56,344 nt of DNA from Flavobacteriales bacterium (GCA_024103275.1 JAGFIV010000088.1:1-56344), one strand, 5' to 3'; numbered from the stretch's first letter, positions 17,628 through 26,723 are shown. Notes: generated from the sequence alone by a model not told the origin. Translations and numbers: made by a program.

Positions 17628-18802
17628 GCGATGTTTTTCAGGGCTCGTTGTGCAGCGGCGCGGGTCTCCCGGTCACTGTTTTGGAGATCATCCAAAGTGG
17701 GTGAAGGTATAAAACTTGTCCCAGCCAGCTGGCCGGCGATCAGCTCCGACATGTCCAGGAAGCCGATGCGCCCCTCCAGGAAGGCCTGGACGGCCACCTC
17801 GTTGGCGGCGTTGAGCACGCAAGGGGCATTGCCGCCCCGTTCCATCGCATCCAGCGCCAACCGCAGATTGGGGAATGCCTCCAGGTCCGGTGCCTCGAAG
17901 GTCAGGGATGGGAAGCGTGAAAAATCGAAGCGGGGCCACGTCGTGGGCAGCCGCCTCGGATAGGCCAGCGCATATTGGATGGGTCCCTTCATGCTGGGCA
18001 GGCCCATTTGTGCCTTCAGGCTGCCGTCGCGGAATTGCACCAGGCTGTGGACGATGCTTTGCGGATGTACGACGATCTCCACCTGGTCCGGCCGCAGGCC
18101 GAAAAGCCACTTGGCCTCGATGGCCTCCAGCCCTTTGTTCATTAGGCTGGCGCTGTCGATGGTCACCTTGGCCCCCATGCTCCAATTGGGGTGCCGCAGA
18201 GCCTGCTCCTTGGTCACGGAGGCCAGCTCGGCGCGTGTCCGCCCCCGGAACGGCCCGCCACTGGCGGTGAGCGTGATCTTTTCGATGGGGTTGTCCCACT
18301 CCCCTGCCAGGCACTGGAAGATGGCCGAGTGCTCGCTGTCCACCGGGTAGATGTCCACTCCTTTTTCCCGGGCCTTGCCCGTCACCAGTTCGCCGGCCAC
18401 CACCAGGGTTTCCTTGTTGGCCAAGGCGATGGGTTTGCCCGCATCGATGGCGGCCAAGGTGGGACGCAAACCGGCGTAGCCCACCAGGGCGGTGAGCACC
18501 AGGTCGATGCCCTCCATCCGCACCGCCTGTTCAATGGCCTCGGGCCCGGCAAACACCTTTATCCCAAGCGGAAACAGGGCATCGCGCACCTCGGCGTGCA
18601 GGGCCTTGTCGGCGATCACCACCGTGTTGGGCCTGAACTCGCGGGCCTGTTCGACCAGGAGCGCCACATTCCGTCCGGCCGTGAGCAGTTCTACCCGGAA
18701 GTGTTCCGGCTGCTCACGCACCACTTCCAAGGCCTGTGTGCCGATGGAACCGGTGCTGCCCAGGATGGCGAGGTGCTTGGGGCGTGGTGATGCTGCGGGC
18801 AC
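17615..18802 (-). CDS. dxr: 1-deoxy-D-xylulose 5-phosphate reductoisomerase
   Basis: This enzyme converts DXP to 2-C-methyl-D-erythritol 4-phosphate with NADPH in the non-mevalonate isoprenoid pathway. The N-terminal NADPH motif LGSTGSIGTQAL, NKETLVVAGELV, the metal and substrate motif PVDSEHSAIFQCL, TASGGPF, and the SMGAKVTIDSASLMNKGLE block are all present. From the GTG at 18802 the protein is 395 residues, normal for the family; the longer frame adds 59 residues of non-homologous sequence. A GATCTTTGC element about 20 nt upstream of this GTG resembles the Bacteroidota -7 box and supports the choice. Confidence 0.95.
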   Translation of the reverse strand: MPAASPRPKHLAILGSTGSIGTQALEVVREQPEHFRVELLTAGRNVALLVEQAREFRPNTVVIADKALHAEVRDALFPLGIKVFAGPEAIEQAVRMEGIDLVLTALVGYAGLRPTLAAIDAGKPIALANKETLVVAGELVTGKAREKGVDIYPVDSEHSAIFQCLAGEWDNPIEKITLTASGGPFRGRTRAELASVTKEQALRHPNWSMGAKVTIDSASLMNKGLEAIEAKWLFGLRPDQVEIVVHPQSIVHSLVQFRDGSLKAQMGLPSMKGPIQYALAYPRRLPTTWPRFDFSRFPSLTFEAPDLEAFPNLRLALDAMERGGNAPCVLNAANEVAVQAFLEGRIGFLDMSELIAGQLAGTSFIPSPTLDDLQNSDRETRAAAQRALKNIAWRS

Positions 18803-18854
18803 GGGGAGCGTGGTTCGGGGTGCAAAGATCGCACACGGCACCGGTCTTCCCTGA

Positions 18855-19832
18855 TCACCCGCGTTTGGCAGCCGCCCTCCCCAGGCGGTCGTTGATGGCG
18901 GCACCCAGGCCTTCCGGCGGGAATTCCTCCGCCAGGATGAGCTCCACATCCCCGGCATCCAGGGCGCGCAGGGCCGCAAAAAGGTTCCGTGCAGCCTCGC
19001 CCAGGTCCCCTTTCGGGGAGAGCACGTGGTTGACGGTTGCGCCGTGGTCGGTGCGCAGGCTGATCACGCCGATGCGCTTGCCGGCATGCTCCCGCATCAG
19101 CTCGGGCACCGCCCCGATGAGCACGGGCTTGCGTGGCGCATAGTGGCTCTCCAACGTTCCCGGAGAAACGGGCAGCACCGTCTTCCGCGCCTTGGGCACG
19201 CGGCCGATCACGGCCTCCACGGCTTCCACCGGCGTACCACCGGGCCGGTACAGCACCCACCCCCTGCTTTCCGCGTCCCAGCCGATGATGGTGCTTTCCA
19301 CACCCACGGCACAGGGGCCCCCGTCCAGGATGTAGGGCACCTTCCCTTCCAACTGGTCTTTTACGTGGCGCGCCGTGGTGGGGCTCACATAGCCGAAGGG
19401 GTTGGCACTGGGGGCCGCCAACGGGAATTCGAGGTGCCGCAACAGTTCCTGGGCCATCGGGTGCGCCGGCATCCGCAGGGCCACGGTATCCAGGCCGCTG
19501 GTGACCAGGTCCGGCACGCGCCTTCCCTTGGGCAGCACCAGCGTCAACGGACCGGGCCAGAAATGGCGCATCAGCGCACCGGCCTGGTCGCGCACTATCG
19601 CGTCCAACGGCTGGGCATCGGCCACACCCCATGCTTGTTCCGCGCCGTGTACGTGCACGATCAGCGGGTCGAACGCCGGTCGTTGCTTGGCCAGGAAGAT
19701 CTTCAGCACGGCATCGGGGTCGAATGCATTGGCCGCCAAGCCGTACACCGTCTCAGTGGGCACGGCCACGATTTCCCCGGCCCGCAGCAGCCCCTCCGCC
19801 CGGGACAAGTCGGTGCCGATCTCGGTCTTCAC
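18855..19832 (-). CDS. Threonylcarbamoyl-AMP synthase (Sua5 type)
   Basis: This protein makes threonylcarbamoyl-AMP from threonine, bicarbonate and ATP for the t6A37 modification of ANN-decoding tRNAs. The YrdC core shows GEIVAVPTETVYGLAANA, KQRPAFDPLIVHV, PGPLTLVLPKG, LAAPSANPFGYVSPTTA and the GPCAVGVESTIIGWD block. The extra C-terminal Sua5 domain (about 210-325) makes it Sua5 rather than the short TsaC. I favour the GTG start at 19832 (VKTEIGTDLSRAEGLL, 325 residues), which matches the usual N-terminus; an ATG at 19883 is possible. Confidence 0.92.
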   Translation of the reverse strand: MKTEIGTDLSRAEGLLRAGEIVAVPTETVYGLAANAFDPDAVLKIFLAKQRPAFDPLIVHVHGAEQAWGVADAQPLDAIVRDQAGALMRHFWPGPLTLVLPKGRRVPDLVTSGLDTVALRMPAHPMAQELLRHLEFPLAAPSANPFGYVSPTTARHVKDQLEGKVPYILDGGPCAVGVESTIIGWDAESRGWVLYRPGGTPVEAVEAVIGRVPKARKTVLPVSPGTLESHYAPRKPVLIGAVPELMREHAGKRIGVISLRTDHGATVNHVLSPKGDLGEAARNLFAALRALDAGDVELILAEEFPPEGLGAAINDRLGRAAAKRG

Positions 19833-19888
19833 CCGGCAAAGGTCAGGCTCGTGCCGCAATTGGCTGCGCGGAATCCCCGGCATGCCCT

Positions 19889-21667
19889 TCAGGGAAAGGT
19901 GAGCGTGAACGTGGTACCCTCTCCCACCGCGCTCTCCACGTCCAGGTGTACCTGGTGTGCGTTCAGGATGGAGCGGGCGCTGGTGAGGCCCAGGCCCATG
20001 CCGCCGGAATGGCCCGAAAAGAACGCTTGGAAGAGCCGTTGGATGTTCTCCGGCGAGATGCCCTTGCCGTTGTCCGAAATACTGGCCAGTACGCGCCCCC
20101 GTTCCGCCCATCCCTTCAACACCAGGCGGCCCCTCCCCTTCTCCATGGCCTCGATGGCATTGACGCACAGATTGGTCAGGGCCACGCTCATCAAGGCCGG
20201 GTCGGCCATCACCCCGGGCACCGCATCGGCCACCTCCACCACCGCCTTCATTTCCAGCAGGTCCAGGCGGTCCTGCACCGAGGCGACGGCCTCCTCGAGC
20301 AGGGTGCGCACGTTGCAGGGCTGCAGGTCGAGCTCCTTGGGCCTGGAGGATTCCAGCAGGTCGGTAATGAGCTTGCTGATCCGGTTCATGTTGCGCATGA
20401 GGATGTCCGAAAAGGGTTTCACCTCCTCACGCACGGCCGGTTCCAGTTCATCCAGCATTTGTTCCAGCGCCATGTGCAGGTTGGTCAGCGGGTTGCGCAC
20501 CTCGTGGGCGATGGTGCGGGCAATGCCGCCGGTGATGGCCAGGCGGTCGCTTTCCGCCAGCAGGTTGCGGGCGCGGCGCGCCTCGGTGATGTCGCTGATG
20601 GTGATCACGAAGCCGTCCAGCAGACGCACGGCATGTACATGGATCCAGGTCCCAGGGTGATACAGGGATTCCAGGCTGTCCTCGTGGGGGCGGCCCGTCT
20701 CAACCACTTGGCGCAAGGCCTCGTAGGCCCCCGTTTGCGCTATCCACGGCAGGGTGGCCAGCAGCCGCTTGCCCACCACCTTGCCGTCCTGCTGTCCGTA
20801 AATGCGGTCGCTTTCGCTGTTGGAGAGGATGCACTCGAAATCAGCCACCTCGCCCTTGGGGCCGCGTATGGTGCGGAAGGCCATGATCGCGCTCGGCGAG
20901 GTGTCCAGCACCCGCCTCAGGGAGCGCTCCGCGAACTGGCGCGTGCCCACCTCCCGGTCCAGCTCCTCCACCCGCCGCTTCACCTCCTCCTCCGCTTTCG
21001 CCGCCTTGGCCAGGGCCCTGAACAAGCGCAAGAAGAGCAGGGCGGTTGCCAGAATGGCCAGGACCGAGAATACAGCCAGCATCAGCGGCGTATCCGGTTG
21101 CAGGTTGCGCTGGGCCGCCAGGTTGCTGTCACGCTCCCGCCCAATGGCGGATGCCAGGCGGCCGTGTTCCTCCCTGAGCCGGTCCATCAGTTGGCCGGCG
21201 CGTTCCAGGTGTGCCGCCCCGGCCCCCTGTATCACCGGGCCTGCCCAATCGCCAAGCCGGGCCAGCCCCTCCAGATCGTCCAGCAGCTCCCGGCCCAAAT
21301 CCCGGATGGTGGCCAACCCCATGCCCGTCATCTCGCTACGGTCCATGGAGTCCAGCCTGCCTATGCTGGCCTCCACCACCGGGCGGGCATTGCGGAAGGG
21401 GCGCAAGAAGGTGGAATCGCGGGTCAACAGGTACCCATGCACACCGATATGGGCATCCTTGAGCCCGGAGACCATGGCATCGAGCTCATGAAGGACCGCA
21501 TTGCTGTTGCGGATATTCCGACTGGCCGACAGGTAGCGGGCATAGGTAGTATAGGTGCTCCACAGGAAAAGGGCCAACAGGACCAATGCGCCCAGGTACA
21601 GGGCACGCAGCAGGCGGTGCTCCCGCCCAGTACGGCCGACCGGTCCTTGATGGCTGGGCTTGTTCAT
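19889..21667 (-). CDS. Membrane sensor histidine kinase (CHASE3-like, PAS, NtrB-type)
   Basis: This 592-residue kinase has two membrane segments (about 20-38 and 194-215) around a helical periplasmic sensor of CHASE3 type. A cytoplasmic coiled region (about 220-250) and a PAS domain (about 250-365) follow. The kinase core has the H box IAHEVRNPLTNL (His388), N box NLCVNAIEAM, G1 ISDNGKGISPENI and a final G box GMGLGLTSARSIL. It lies 31 nt downstream of a sigma-54 response regulator on the same strand, the NtrB-NtrC arrangement. The stimulus is unknown. Confidence 0.93.
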   Translation of the reverse strand: MNKPSHQGPVGRTGREHRLLRALYLGALVLLALFLWSTYTTYARYLSASRNIRNSNAVLHELDAMVSGLKDAHIGVHGYLLTRDSTFLRPFRNARPVVEASIGRLDSMDRSEMTGMGLATIRDLGRELLDDLEGLARLGDWAGPVIQGAGAAHLERAGQLMDRLREEHGRLASAIGRERDSNLAAQRNLQPDTPLMLAVFSVLAILATALLFLRLFRALAKAAKAEEEVKRRVEELDREVGTRQFAERSLRRVLDTSPSAIMAFRTIRGPKGEVADFECILSNSESDRIYGQQDGKVVGKRLLATLPWIAQTGAYEALRQVVETGRPHEDSLESLYHPGTWIHVHAVRLLDGFVITISDITEARRARNLLAESDRLAITGGIARTIAHEVRNPLTNLHMALEQMLDELEPAVREEVKPFSDILMRNMNRISKLITDLLESSRPKELDLQPCNVRTLLEEAVASVQDRLDLLEMKAVVEVADAVPGVMADPALMSVALTNLCVNAIEAMEKGRGRLVLKGWAERGRVLASISDNGKGISPENIQRLFQAFFSGHSGGMGLGLTSARSILNAHQVHLDVESAVGEGTTFTLTFP

Positions 21668-21698
21668 CCGGGTTGCGGCCGGGCGGGTGCCGCTGGGC

Positions 21699-23090
21699 CT
21701 ATACCTCGATCCCGAAGGATTTCAGCTTGTTGTAAAGCGTCTTGCGGTCGATGTTGAGCATCTCGGCCGTCCGCGATTTGTTGAACCCGTTGTGCTCAAG
21801 CGCCTTCAGGATGGCCTGCTTTTCCGCCGAATGCGATACCCCCTTCAACCCCTCGGCCGAAAGGGGGCTTCCCCCTCCATGGTCCCTGGCCCCGACGTGC
21901 GATTCCCCGCCGATCACCTCGGCGGGCAGGCTGCTCAGCGGGATGGTCGGGCCCGTGGTCAATAAAACGGCCCTTTTCACCACATTGCCCAGTTCGCGCA
22001 AGTTGCCCGGCCAGGCATGGGCCAGCAGCCGTTCCTCCACGGCGGGGTCGAAGCCCTGCACCGACCGGCCCAATTGCGCATTCGCTTTGCGCAGGAAGTG
22101 GCGGGCGAAGACCAGGATGTCTTCCGGCCGCTCGCGCAAGGGCAGCAGGTCCAGGCTGAATTCGTTGATCCGGTGCAGCAGGTCCTCGCGGAAGCGCCCC
22201 TCGGCCACGGCCACGTGCAGGTCTTCGTTGGTGGCTGCCAACACCCGCACGTCCACCGCGATGTCCTTTTCATCCCCAACCCGTTTGATGCGCCGCTCCT
22301 GCAGCACACGCAACAACTTCACCTGGTTCTCGTACGTGAGGTTGCCGATCTCGTCCAGGAAAAGCGTGCCGCCGTCGGCCTGCTCAAAGCTGCCCCGCTT
22401 GTCACCCAATGCCCCGGTGAAGGCCCCCTTCACGTGTCCGAACAGTTCGCTGCCGGCCAATTCCTTGGGAAGGGCCCCGCAATCCACGGCCACAAAGACA
22501 CCGCCACACCGCTTGCTCTGCCGGTGGATCTCCCGCGCCACATACTCCTTGCCCGTGCCCGTTTCGCCGGTGATCAGCACCGTCATGTCCGTGGGGGCCA
22601 CCAAGGCGATGTGTTGGGCCAGCACCGCCGCAAGGGATCCCGTGCCCTGGATGTAGTCCGCAGGGCGGTCCGTACGCGCGGCCGGCTTCGTCCCCGGCAC
22701 ATCGACCGCCCCGCCGGGGGTGGCCTGATGCGAAAGGGCCTCTTGGATCCGCATCAGGATCTCGTCCGGATATAGGGGCTTGCCCACATAGTCATACGCC
22801 CCTTTGCGCATCAGGTCTACAGCCGTGCGCACGTCGGAATAACCCGTGATGATGATCACCGCCGTGTCCCGGGAAACGGACTTGATGTACTGGAGCATCT
22901 CCACGCTGTCCGTATCGGGCAGGCGATGGTCGCACAGCACCAGGTCGTAATGGGACCTGCCCAACAGTTCCTTCGCCGTGGAACCGCGCTGGGCCGAATC
23001 CACTTGGTAGCCTTGCTTGGCCAAGAACCTGGTCAGCAGGGTGCAGATATCGGCATCGTCGTCCACGACGAGCAGGTTGGGCTTTGCCAT
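21699..23090 (-). CDS. Sigma-54-dependent response regulator (NtrC family)
   Basis: This 463-residue activator has a receiver domain (1-120, phospho-acceptor Asp54), a AAA+ domain (about 145-375) and a Fis-type helix-turn-helix at the end (KSRTAEMLNIDRKTLYNKLKSFG). The AAA+ part has Walker A GETGTGKE, the sigma-54-contacting GAFTGA loop, Walker B GTLFLDEIG and WPGNLREL. It should turn on sigma-54 promoters when phosphorylated, presumably by the neighbouring kinase. I looked for -24/-12 elements in the adjacent gaps and saw no convincing one. Confidence 0.95.
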   Translation of the reverse strand: MAKPNLLVVDDDADICTLLTRFLAKQGYQVDSAQRGSTAKELLGRSHYDLVLCDHRLPDTDSVEMLQYIKSVSRDTAVIIITGYSDVRTAVDLMRKGAYDYVGKPLYPDEILMRIQEALSHQATPGGAVDVPGTKPAARTDRPADYIQGTGSLAAVLAQHIALVAPTDMTVLITGETGTGKEYVAREIHRQSKRCGGVFVAVDCGALPKELAGSELFGHVKGAFTGALGDKRGSFEQADGGTLFLDEIGNLTYENQVKLLRVLQERRIKRVGDEKDIAVDVRVLAATNEDLHVAVAEGRFREDLLHRINEFSLDLLPLRERPEDILVFARHFLRKANAQLGRSVQGFDPAVEERLLAHAWPGNLRELGNVVKRAVLLTTGPTIPLSSLPAEVIGGESHVGARDHGGGSPLSAEGLKGVSHSAEKQAILKALEHNGFNKSRTAEMLNIDRKTLYNKLKSFGIEV

Positions 23091-23103
23091 GGTGGTGGGT
23101 CGG

Positions 23104-23457
23104 TCAGTCCGTCAGGCCAAGGGTCCGTAACCCGCCCAAGATACTGCACTTGTCGAACGGTTTTGCTATGAAAAGGTCAGCTCCGCTGTTTTCGGCATGT
23201 TGACGTTCGCTGTCCATCGCACTGATGGCGATCACCTGGGCATCGGGCTGCTTGCCCCGGATCTCCGGGATCATTTGGTAGCCCAACCCGTCCGGCAGAT
23301 GGATGTCCAGGAAAACCGCCTTGTAGTGGCCGGCCGCCAGCCTTTCACGTCCTTGCGCCATGGTGTGCGCCATATCACACCGGAATCCTTCCCGGTGCAA
23401 CATCCTCTTCAGGAGCAGACAAATCTCCGTCTCATCGTCGATCAGCAGCACATCCAT
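23104..23457 (-). CDS. Single-domain response regulator
   Basis: This 117-residue receiver has IDDE (6-9), phospho-acceptor Asp51 (AVFLDIHLPDG), Ser in VIAISAMDS and Lys in FIAKPFD. It is the first gene of a three-gene operon (receiver, sigma-54 activator, kinase), 13 nt before the activator. It may compete for phosphate or relay it. The start MDVLLIDDE at 23457 fits the fold; the longer open frame adds 69 residues without homology. Confidence 0.9.
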   Translation of the reverse strand: MDVLLIDDETEICLLLKRMLHREGFRCDMAHTMAQGRERLAAGHYKAVFLDIHLPDGLGYQMIPEIRGKQPDAQVIAISAMDSERQHAENSGADLFIAKPFDKCSILGGLRTLGLTD

Positions 23458-23763
23458 TTCCAAGGCCCGCACATCTTGCGCAAACAACGATACGCACCAA
23501 ATGTTTGAAAAACCAATGCCAACACCGCAAAAGGCGGGCCTTTCCGGCAGCCGTTGGGCCCAGGGACCCCAATTGGGAAACCTTGCGACATGGGCGTGGC
23601 GCGGCATCCACAGTTGACCGCCCATGGCCGGTGCCCGCGTAGCTGATGGTACACCCCGGCACAACGGGCAAGCAACCGCTCAATACCCCACTCCAGGATA
23701 ACGGCCACGGCTATTGAAGCCTCCGGTTGGCGGGCTTCCATGCCCAAACACCCGGTATCCGCG

Positions 23764-23771
23764 TAGCTTTG
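23764..23771 (+). promoter_or_regulatory. Bacteroidota -7 element (TAGCTTTG) upstream of mnmG
   Basis: The octamer matches TA-N2-TTTG exactly and is followed by GCGCG. It would give a leader of about 130 nt carrying the first parS-type site. No good -33 TTTG is visible at the usual distance. Confidence 0.5.
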
Positions 23772-23885
23772 CGCGTGACGTTTGGTTCCGATGGGGCATC
23801 CGTAACGTACTGCTGGGATGTCCAAAACGGGGAACCCGGCACTGCAACAATCGTAACCAGCTGGAGATCAAAGAAAAACGATGGG

Positions 23886-23901
23886 CGTTCCACGTGGAAC
23901 A
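23886..23901. promoter_or_regulatory. parS-type centromere site 1
   Basis: CGTTCCACGTGGAACA contains the perfect 14-bp palindrome GTTCCACGTGGAAC and differs from the general parS consensus TGTTNCACGTGNAACA only in the first base. It ends 5 nt before the mnmG start codon. It is the first of three copies within 2 kb, and sites 1 and 2 share 20 identical bases. Confidence 0.8.
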
Positions 23902-23906
23902 GACCA

Positions 23907-25796
23907 ATGACTGAAGTGTATGACATCATCGTGGTGGGAGGCGGCCATGCCGGCTGCGAAGCCGCTGCGGCCGGGGCCAACATGGGTAGCCGGGTGCTGC
24001 TCATCACCATGAACATGGGGGTGATTGCCCAAATGAGTTGCAACCCCGCCATGGGCGGCGTAGGCAAGGGACAGATCGTACGCGAGATTGACGCCCTTGG
24101 GGGGTATTCGGGCATCGTTTCGGACAAGAGCACCGTCCAATTCCGCATGCTTAACCGGAGCAAGGGTCCCGCCATGTGGAGCCCACGCAGCCAGAACGAC
24201 CGCAACCTTTTCGCCCACACCTGGCGGACCGTGCTGGAAGGGATCCCCAATCTCGAATTCCGCCAGGATACCGTCAACGGCCTGCTCACGGAAACCGATG
24301 GAACGGGCCGCACACGCATTACCGGGGTCCGTACCGGGCTCGGAAACGAGATCCGTGGCCGCGCCGTAATCCTGACCAATGGCACTTTCCTGAGTGCCGT
24401 GATGCACATCGGTGAGAAACGGTTTGGGGGGGGACGTGCAGGCGAAAAGGCCTCCCATGGCATCACGGAACAACTCGCGGAACTGGGTTTTGAGTCCGGG
24501 CGTTTGAAAACGGGCACCCCGCCCAGGGTGGATGGTCGCAGCATTGATTATTCAAAGCTACAGGAGCAAAAGGGCGATGAAATTCCGTCCAAGTTCAGCT
24601 TCTCGGATGAAACAAGCCCTCCTGCACGGCAACTAAGCTGCTGGATCACCTACACTTCGCCTGAGGTGCATGACATACTGCGCACCGGATTTGACCGAAG
24701 TCCCATGTTTACCGGCCGCATCCAAGGCACAGGCCCCCGGTATTGCCCCAGCATTGAGGACAAGATCAACCGCTTCGCGGACAAGGAGAGCCATCAGATC
24801 TTCGTGGAACCTGAAGGATGGGAAACCGTGGAAACCTACATCAACGGCTTCAGCACCAGCCTCCCGGAAGAGGTGCAAACGGAAGCGCTCCGCAGGCTGC
24901 CCGGCTTTGCCCACGTAAAGATCTTCCGGCCCGGCTACGCCGTGGAATACGACTACTTCCCCCCTACCCAGGTGCGCCACACCCTGGAAACCAAGCTGGT
25001 GGAAGGGCTGTATTTCGCCGGGCAGATCAATGGCACGACCGGCTACGAAGAAGCAGCTTGCCAAGGCTTGATGGCCGGGATCAATGCCCACCTCAAGGTC
25101 AATGACCGGAGCCCGTTTATCCTCCGACGTGACGATGCCTACATCGGCGTTCTCATCGACGACTTGATCACCAAAGGCACGGAGGAACCCTACCGCATGT
25201 TCACCAGTCGCGCGGAATACCGTATCCTGCTGCGCCAAGACAATGCGGACCTCAGGCTTACACCGCTCTCCCATGCCATGGGCCTGGCCTCTGACGAACG
25301 GATGCACCGGACACAGCAAAAGGCCACATACACCACCGACCTTTTGTCGCTCCTGGCCAAAGAAAGTGTGGAACCAGAGCTTGCCAATGCCGTGATCGTT
25401 CCACGTGGAACAGACCCCATTCGACAAAAGGTCAAACTACGCTCCCTGCTTCTAAGACCCCAACTTTCATACGCCGACATCGAGCCTCTTTCGCCCGCAC
25501 TGGCAGAGCTAACCGGCTCCTTCGGACCACTGCGGGAAGAGGTGATCGAACAGGCCGAGGTAAAGGCCAAGTATGAGGGTTATATTGAAAAGGAGCGCAA
25601 CCTGGCTGGCCGGTTCGCCCATTTGGATGACATCCCCCTGGCCCCCGACATGCCTTATGGGAAACTCAGTTCACTCTCCATTGAAGCCCGCCAAAAGCTG
25701 GACAAGATCCGACCGGAAACCTTGGGCCAGGCCTCCCGGATTAGTGGTGTGTCTCCATCAGATATCAGCGTCCTGCTCGTGTATCTGGGCCGCTGA
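23907..25796 (+). CDS. mnmG: tRNA uridine 5-carboxymethylaminomethyl modification enzyme MnmG (GidA)
   Basis: With MnmE this FAD enzyme installs the cmnm5 group on the wobble uridine of several tRNAs. The 629-residue protein begins with the FAD fold DIIVVGGGHAGCEAA, then CNPAMGGVGKGQIVREIDALGG, RLKTGTPPRVD, FFPPTQVRHTLETK-type sequence, the GLYFAGQINGTTGYEEAACQG block and the C-terminal helical domain. The start MTEVYDIIVV matches the family; an earlier ATG at 23727 would pass through the promoter and parS site. Residues 498-502 (VPRGT) are encoded by a second parS palindrome, so DNA-site selection acts on the coding sequence there. The gene is often origin-proximal in bacteria. Confidence 0.97.
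   Translation: MTEVYDIIVVGGGHAGCEAAAAGANMGSRVLLITMNMGVIAQMSCNPAMGGVGKGQIVREIDALGGYSGIVSDKSTVQFRMLNRSKGPAMWSPRSQNDRNLFAHTWRTVLEGIPNLEFRQDTVNGLLTETDGTGRTRITGVRTGLGNEIRGRAVILTNGTFLSAVMHIGEKRFGGGRAGEKASHGITEQLAELGFESGRLKTGTPPRVDGRSIDYSKLQEQKGDEIPSKFSFSDETSPPARQLSCWITYTSPEVHDILRTGFDRSPMFTGRIQGTGPRYCPSIEDKINRFADKESHQIFVEPEGWETVETYINGFSTSLPEEVQTEALRRLPGFAHVKIFRPGYAVEYDYFPPTQVRHTLETKLVEGLYFAGQINGTTGYEEAACQGLMAGINAHLKVNDRSPFILRRDDAYIGVLIDDLITKGTEEPYRMFTSRAEYRILLRQDNADLRLTPLSHAMGLASDERMHRTQQKATYTTDLLSLLAKESVEPELANAVIVPRGTDPIRQKVKLRSLLLRPQLSYADIEPLSPALAELTGSFGPLREEVIEQAEVKAKYEGYIEKERNLAGRFAHLDDIPLAPDMPYGKLSSLSIEARQKLDKIRPETLGQASRISGVSPSDISVLLVYLGR
25397..25412. promoter_or_regulatory. parS-type centromere site 2 (inside mnmG)
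   Basis: CGTTCCACGTGGAACA is identical to site 1 over the 16-mer and is followed by the same GACC. It is read in frame as part of MnmG (residues 498-502, VPRGT) in the variable C-terminal region. Confidence 0.8.
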
Positions 25797-25808
25797 GCTT
25801 AATCCGAT

Positions 25809-25824
25809 CGTTCCACGTGGAACA
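25809..25824. promoter_or_regulatory. parS-type centromere site 3
   Basis: The same 16-mer, CGTTCCACGTGGAACA, lies in the short gap after mnmG. Its last A is the first base of the methyltransferase start codon. Three identical copies of a 16-mer in 1.94 kb, none elsewhere in 56 kb, cannot be chance. Confidence 0.8.
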
Positions 25825-26723
25825 TGAACATGGAAACCGTTGATAAGTGTCCGGTTTGTGGAGATCTCCGCAGCAGTGACTTTTTGTGCCCAACGGACCA
25901 CACCGTAAGCCATGAGCACTTCCCGATCCGCGAGTGCATCGCCTGTGGCTTCTGCTTCACCTCCCCACGACCGGCACAAGGCCAGATCGGCAACTACTAC
26001 CTCTCCCCTGACTATATCTCACACGCCGCCAAGGCCACCGGATTCCGTGACCACATCTATCACCTCGTTCGCCATCTCACCATCCGGGCCAAGCACCGCT
26101 TGATCAAAAGAACCCACCCGGCCGGAACCGTCCTGGATATCGGCTGCGGCACCGGTGATTTCCTGGCCCACCTCCGGGCAAAGGGATATGCCACCCGGGG
26201 GGTGGAGGTAAGCCCACAGGCCCGCGCCATTGCACAAGGCAAGCACCTGGACGTGGTTCCCGTCCTGGAGGATATTCCACCTGCGGGCCCCTTTGATGTG
26301 GTCACCCTGTGGCATGTGCTGGAACACGTACCAAATCCCAAAGAGACCCTCGCGAAGGTCCACGACCTTGCCAACGACGGTGCCTTGCTGGTGATCGCCG
26401 TGCCGGACCGCTCCAGCTGGGATGCACAACATTATGGACCGGATTGGGCGGCTTGGGATGTTCCCCGCCATTTTTCCCATTTCCGCCGCCAAGATGTGCA
26501 ACGGCTGCTCTCCGATTCCGGGTTCGCCTTGCGGTCATTCCGAAAGATGTGGTACGATGCACCCTATGTGGCCATGCTGAGCGAACAGTATCGCGGGGCC
26601 GGTCCCATGGGCTCGCTGGTCAAGGGTGCGCTGGTCGGCCTTGCCTCCAATGCGGTTAGCCTCTTCACGGACCGGCCTACCTCCAGTTCCCTTTATCTGG
26701 CCGAAAAGCGAAAATCGCCGTAA
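25824..26723 (+). CDS. Class I SAM-dependent methyltransferase with N-terminal zinc ribbon
   Basis: This 299-residue protein starts with a two-CxxC zinc ribbon (CPVCG near residue 9 and CIACGFCF near 38). A Rossmann methyltransferase domain follows: the SAM motif VLDIGCGTGDFLAHL, acidic motif GVEVSP and the post-motif region VTLWHVLEHVPNP. Such ribbon methyltransferases are common near cell-envelope and mnmG genes in Bacteroidota. The substrate is unknown. The start codon touches the third parS-type site; a second Met two codons later is also possible. Confidence 0.88.
   Translation: MNMETVDKCPVCGDLRSSDFLCPTDHTVSHEHFPIRECIACGFCFTSPRPAQGQIGNYYLSPDYISHAAKATGFRDHIYHLVRHLTIRAKHRLIKRTHPAGTVLDIGCGTGDFLAHLRAKGYATRGVEVSPQARAIAQGKHLDVVPVLEDIPPAGPFDVVTLWHVLEHVPNPKETLAKVHDLANDGALLVIAVPDRSSWDAQHYGPDWAAWDVPRHFSHFRRQDVQRLLSDSGFALRSFRKMWYDAPYVAMLSEQYRGAGPMGSLVKGALVGLASNAVSLFTDRPTSSSLYLAEKRKSP

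Larger units (their letters stand above)
23458..23906. other. Divergent intergenic region between the two-component operon and mnmG
   Basis: This 449-bp gap contains the mnmG promoter-like element (23764-23771) and the first parS-type palindrome (23886-23901). On the minus side the sequence CATTTGGTGCGTATCGTTG may hold the promoter of the receiver gene. No credible small gene is seen. Confidence 0.6.

Noticed and set aside
19631..21757. A 708-residue plus-strand open frame opposite the histidine kinase
   Set aside because: Shadow of the kinase and Sua5 genes; the opposite strand has complete motifs in order.
23727..23906. An extended N-terminus for MnmG
   Set aside because: It would translate the promoter and first parS site; the family starts at MTEVYDIIVVGGG.
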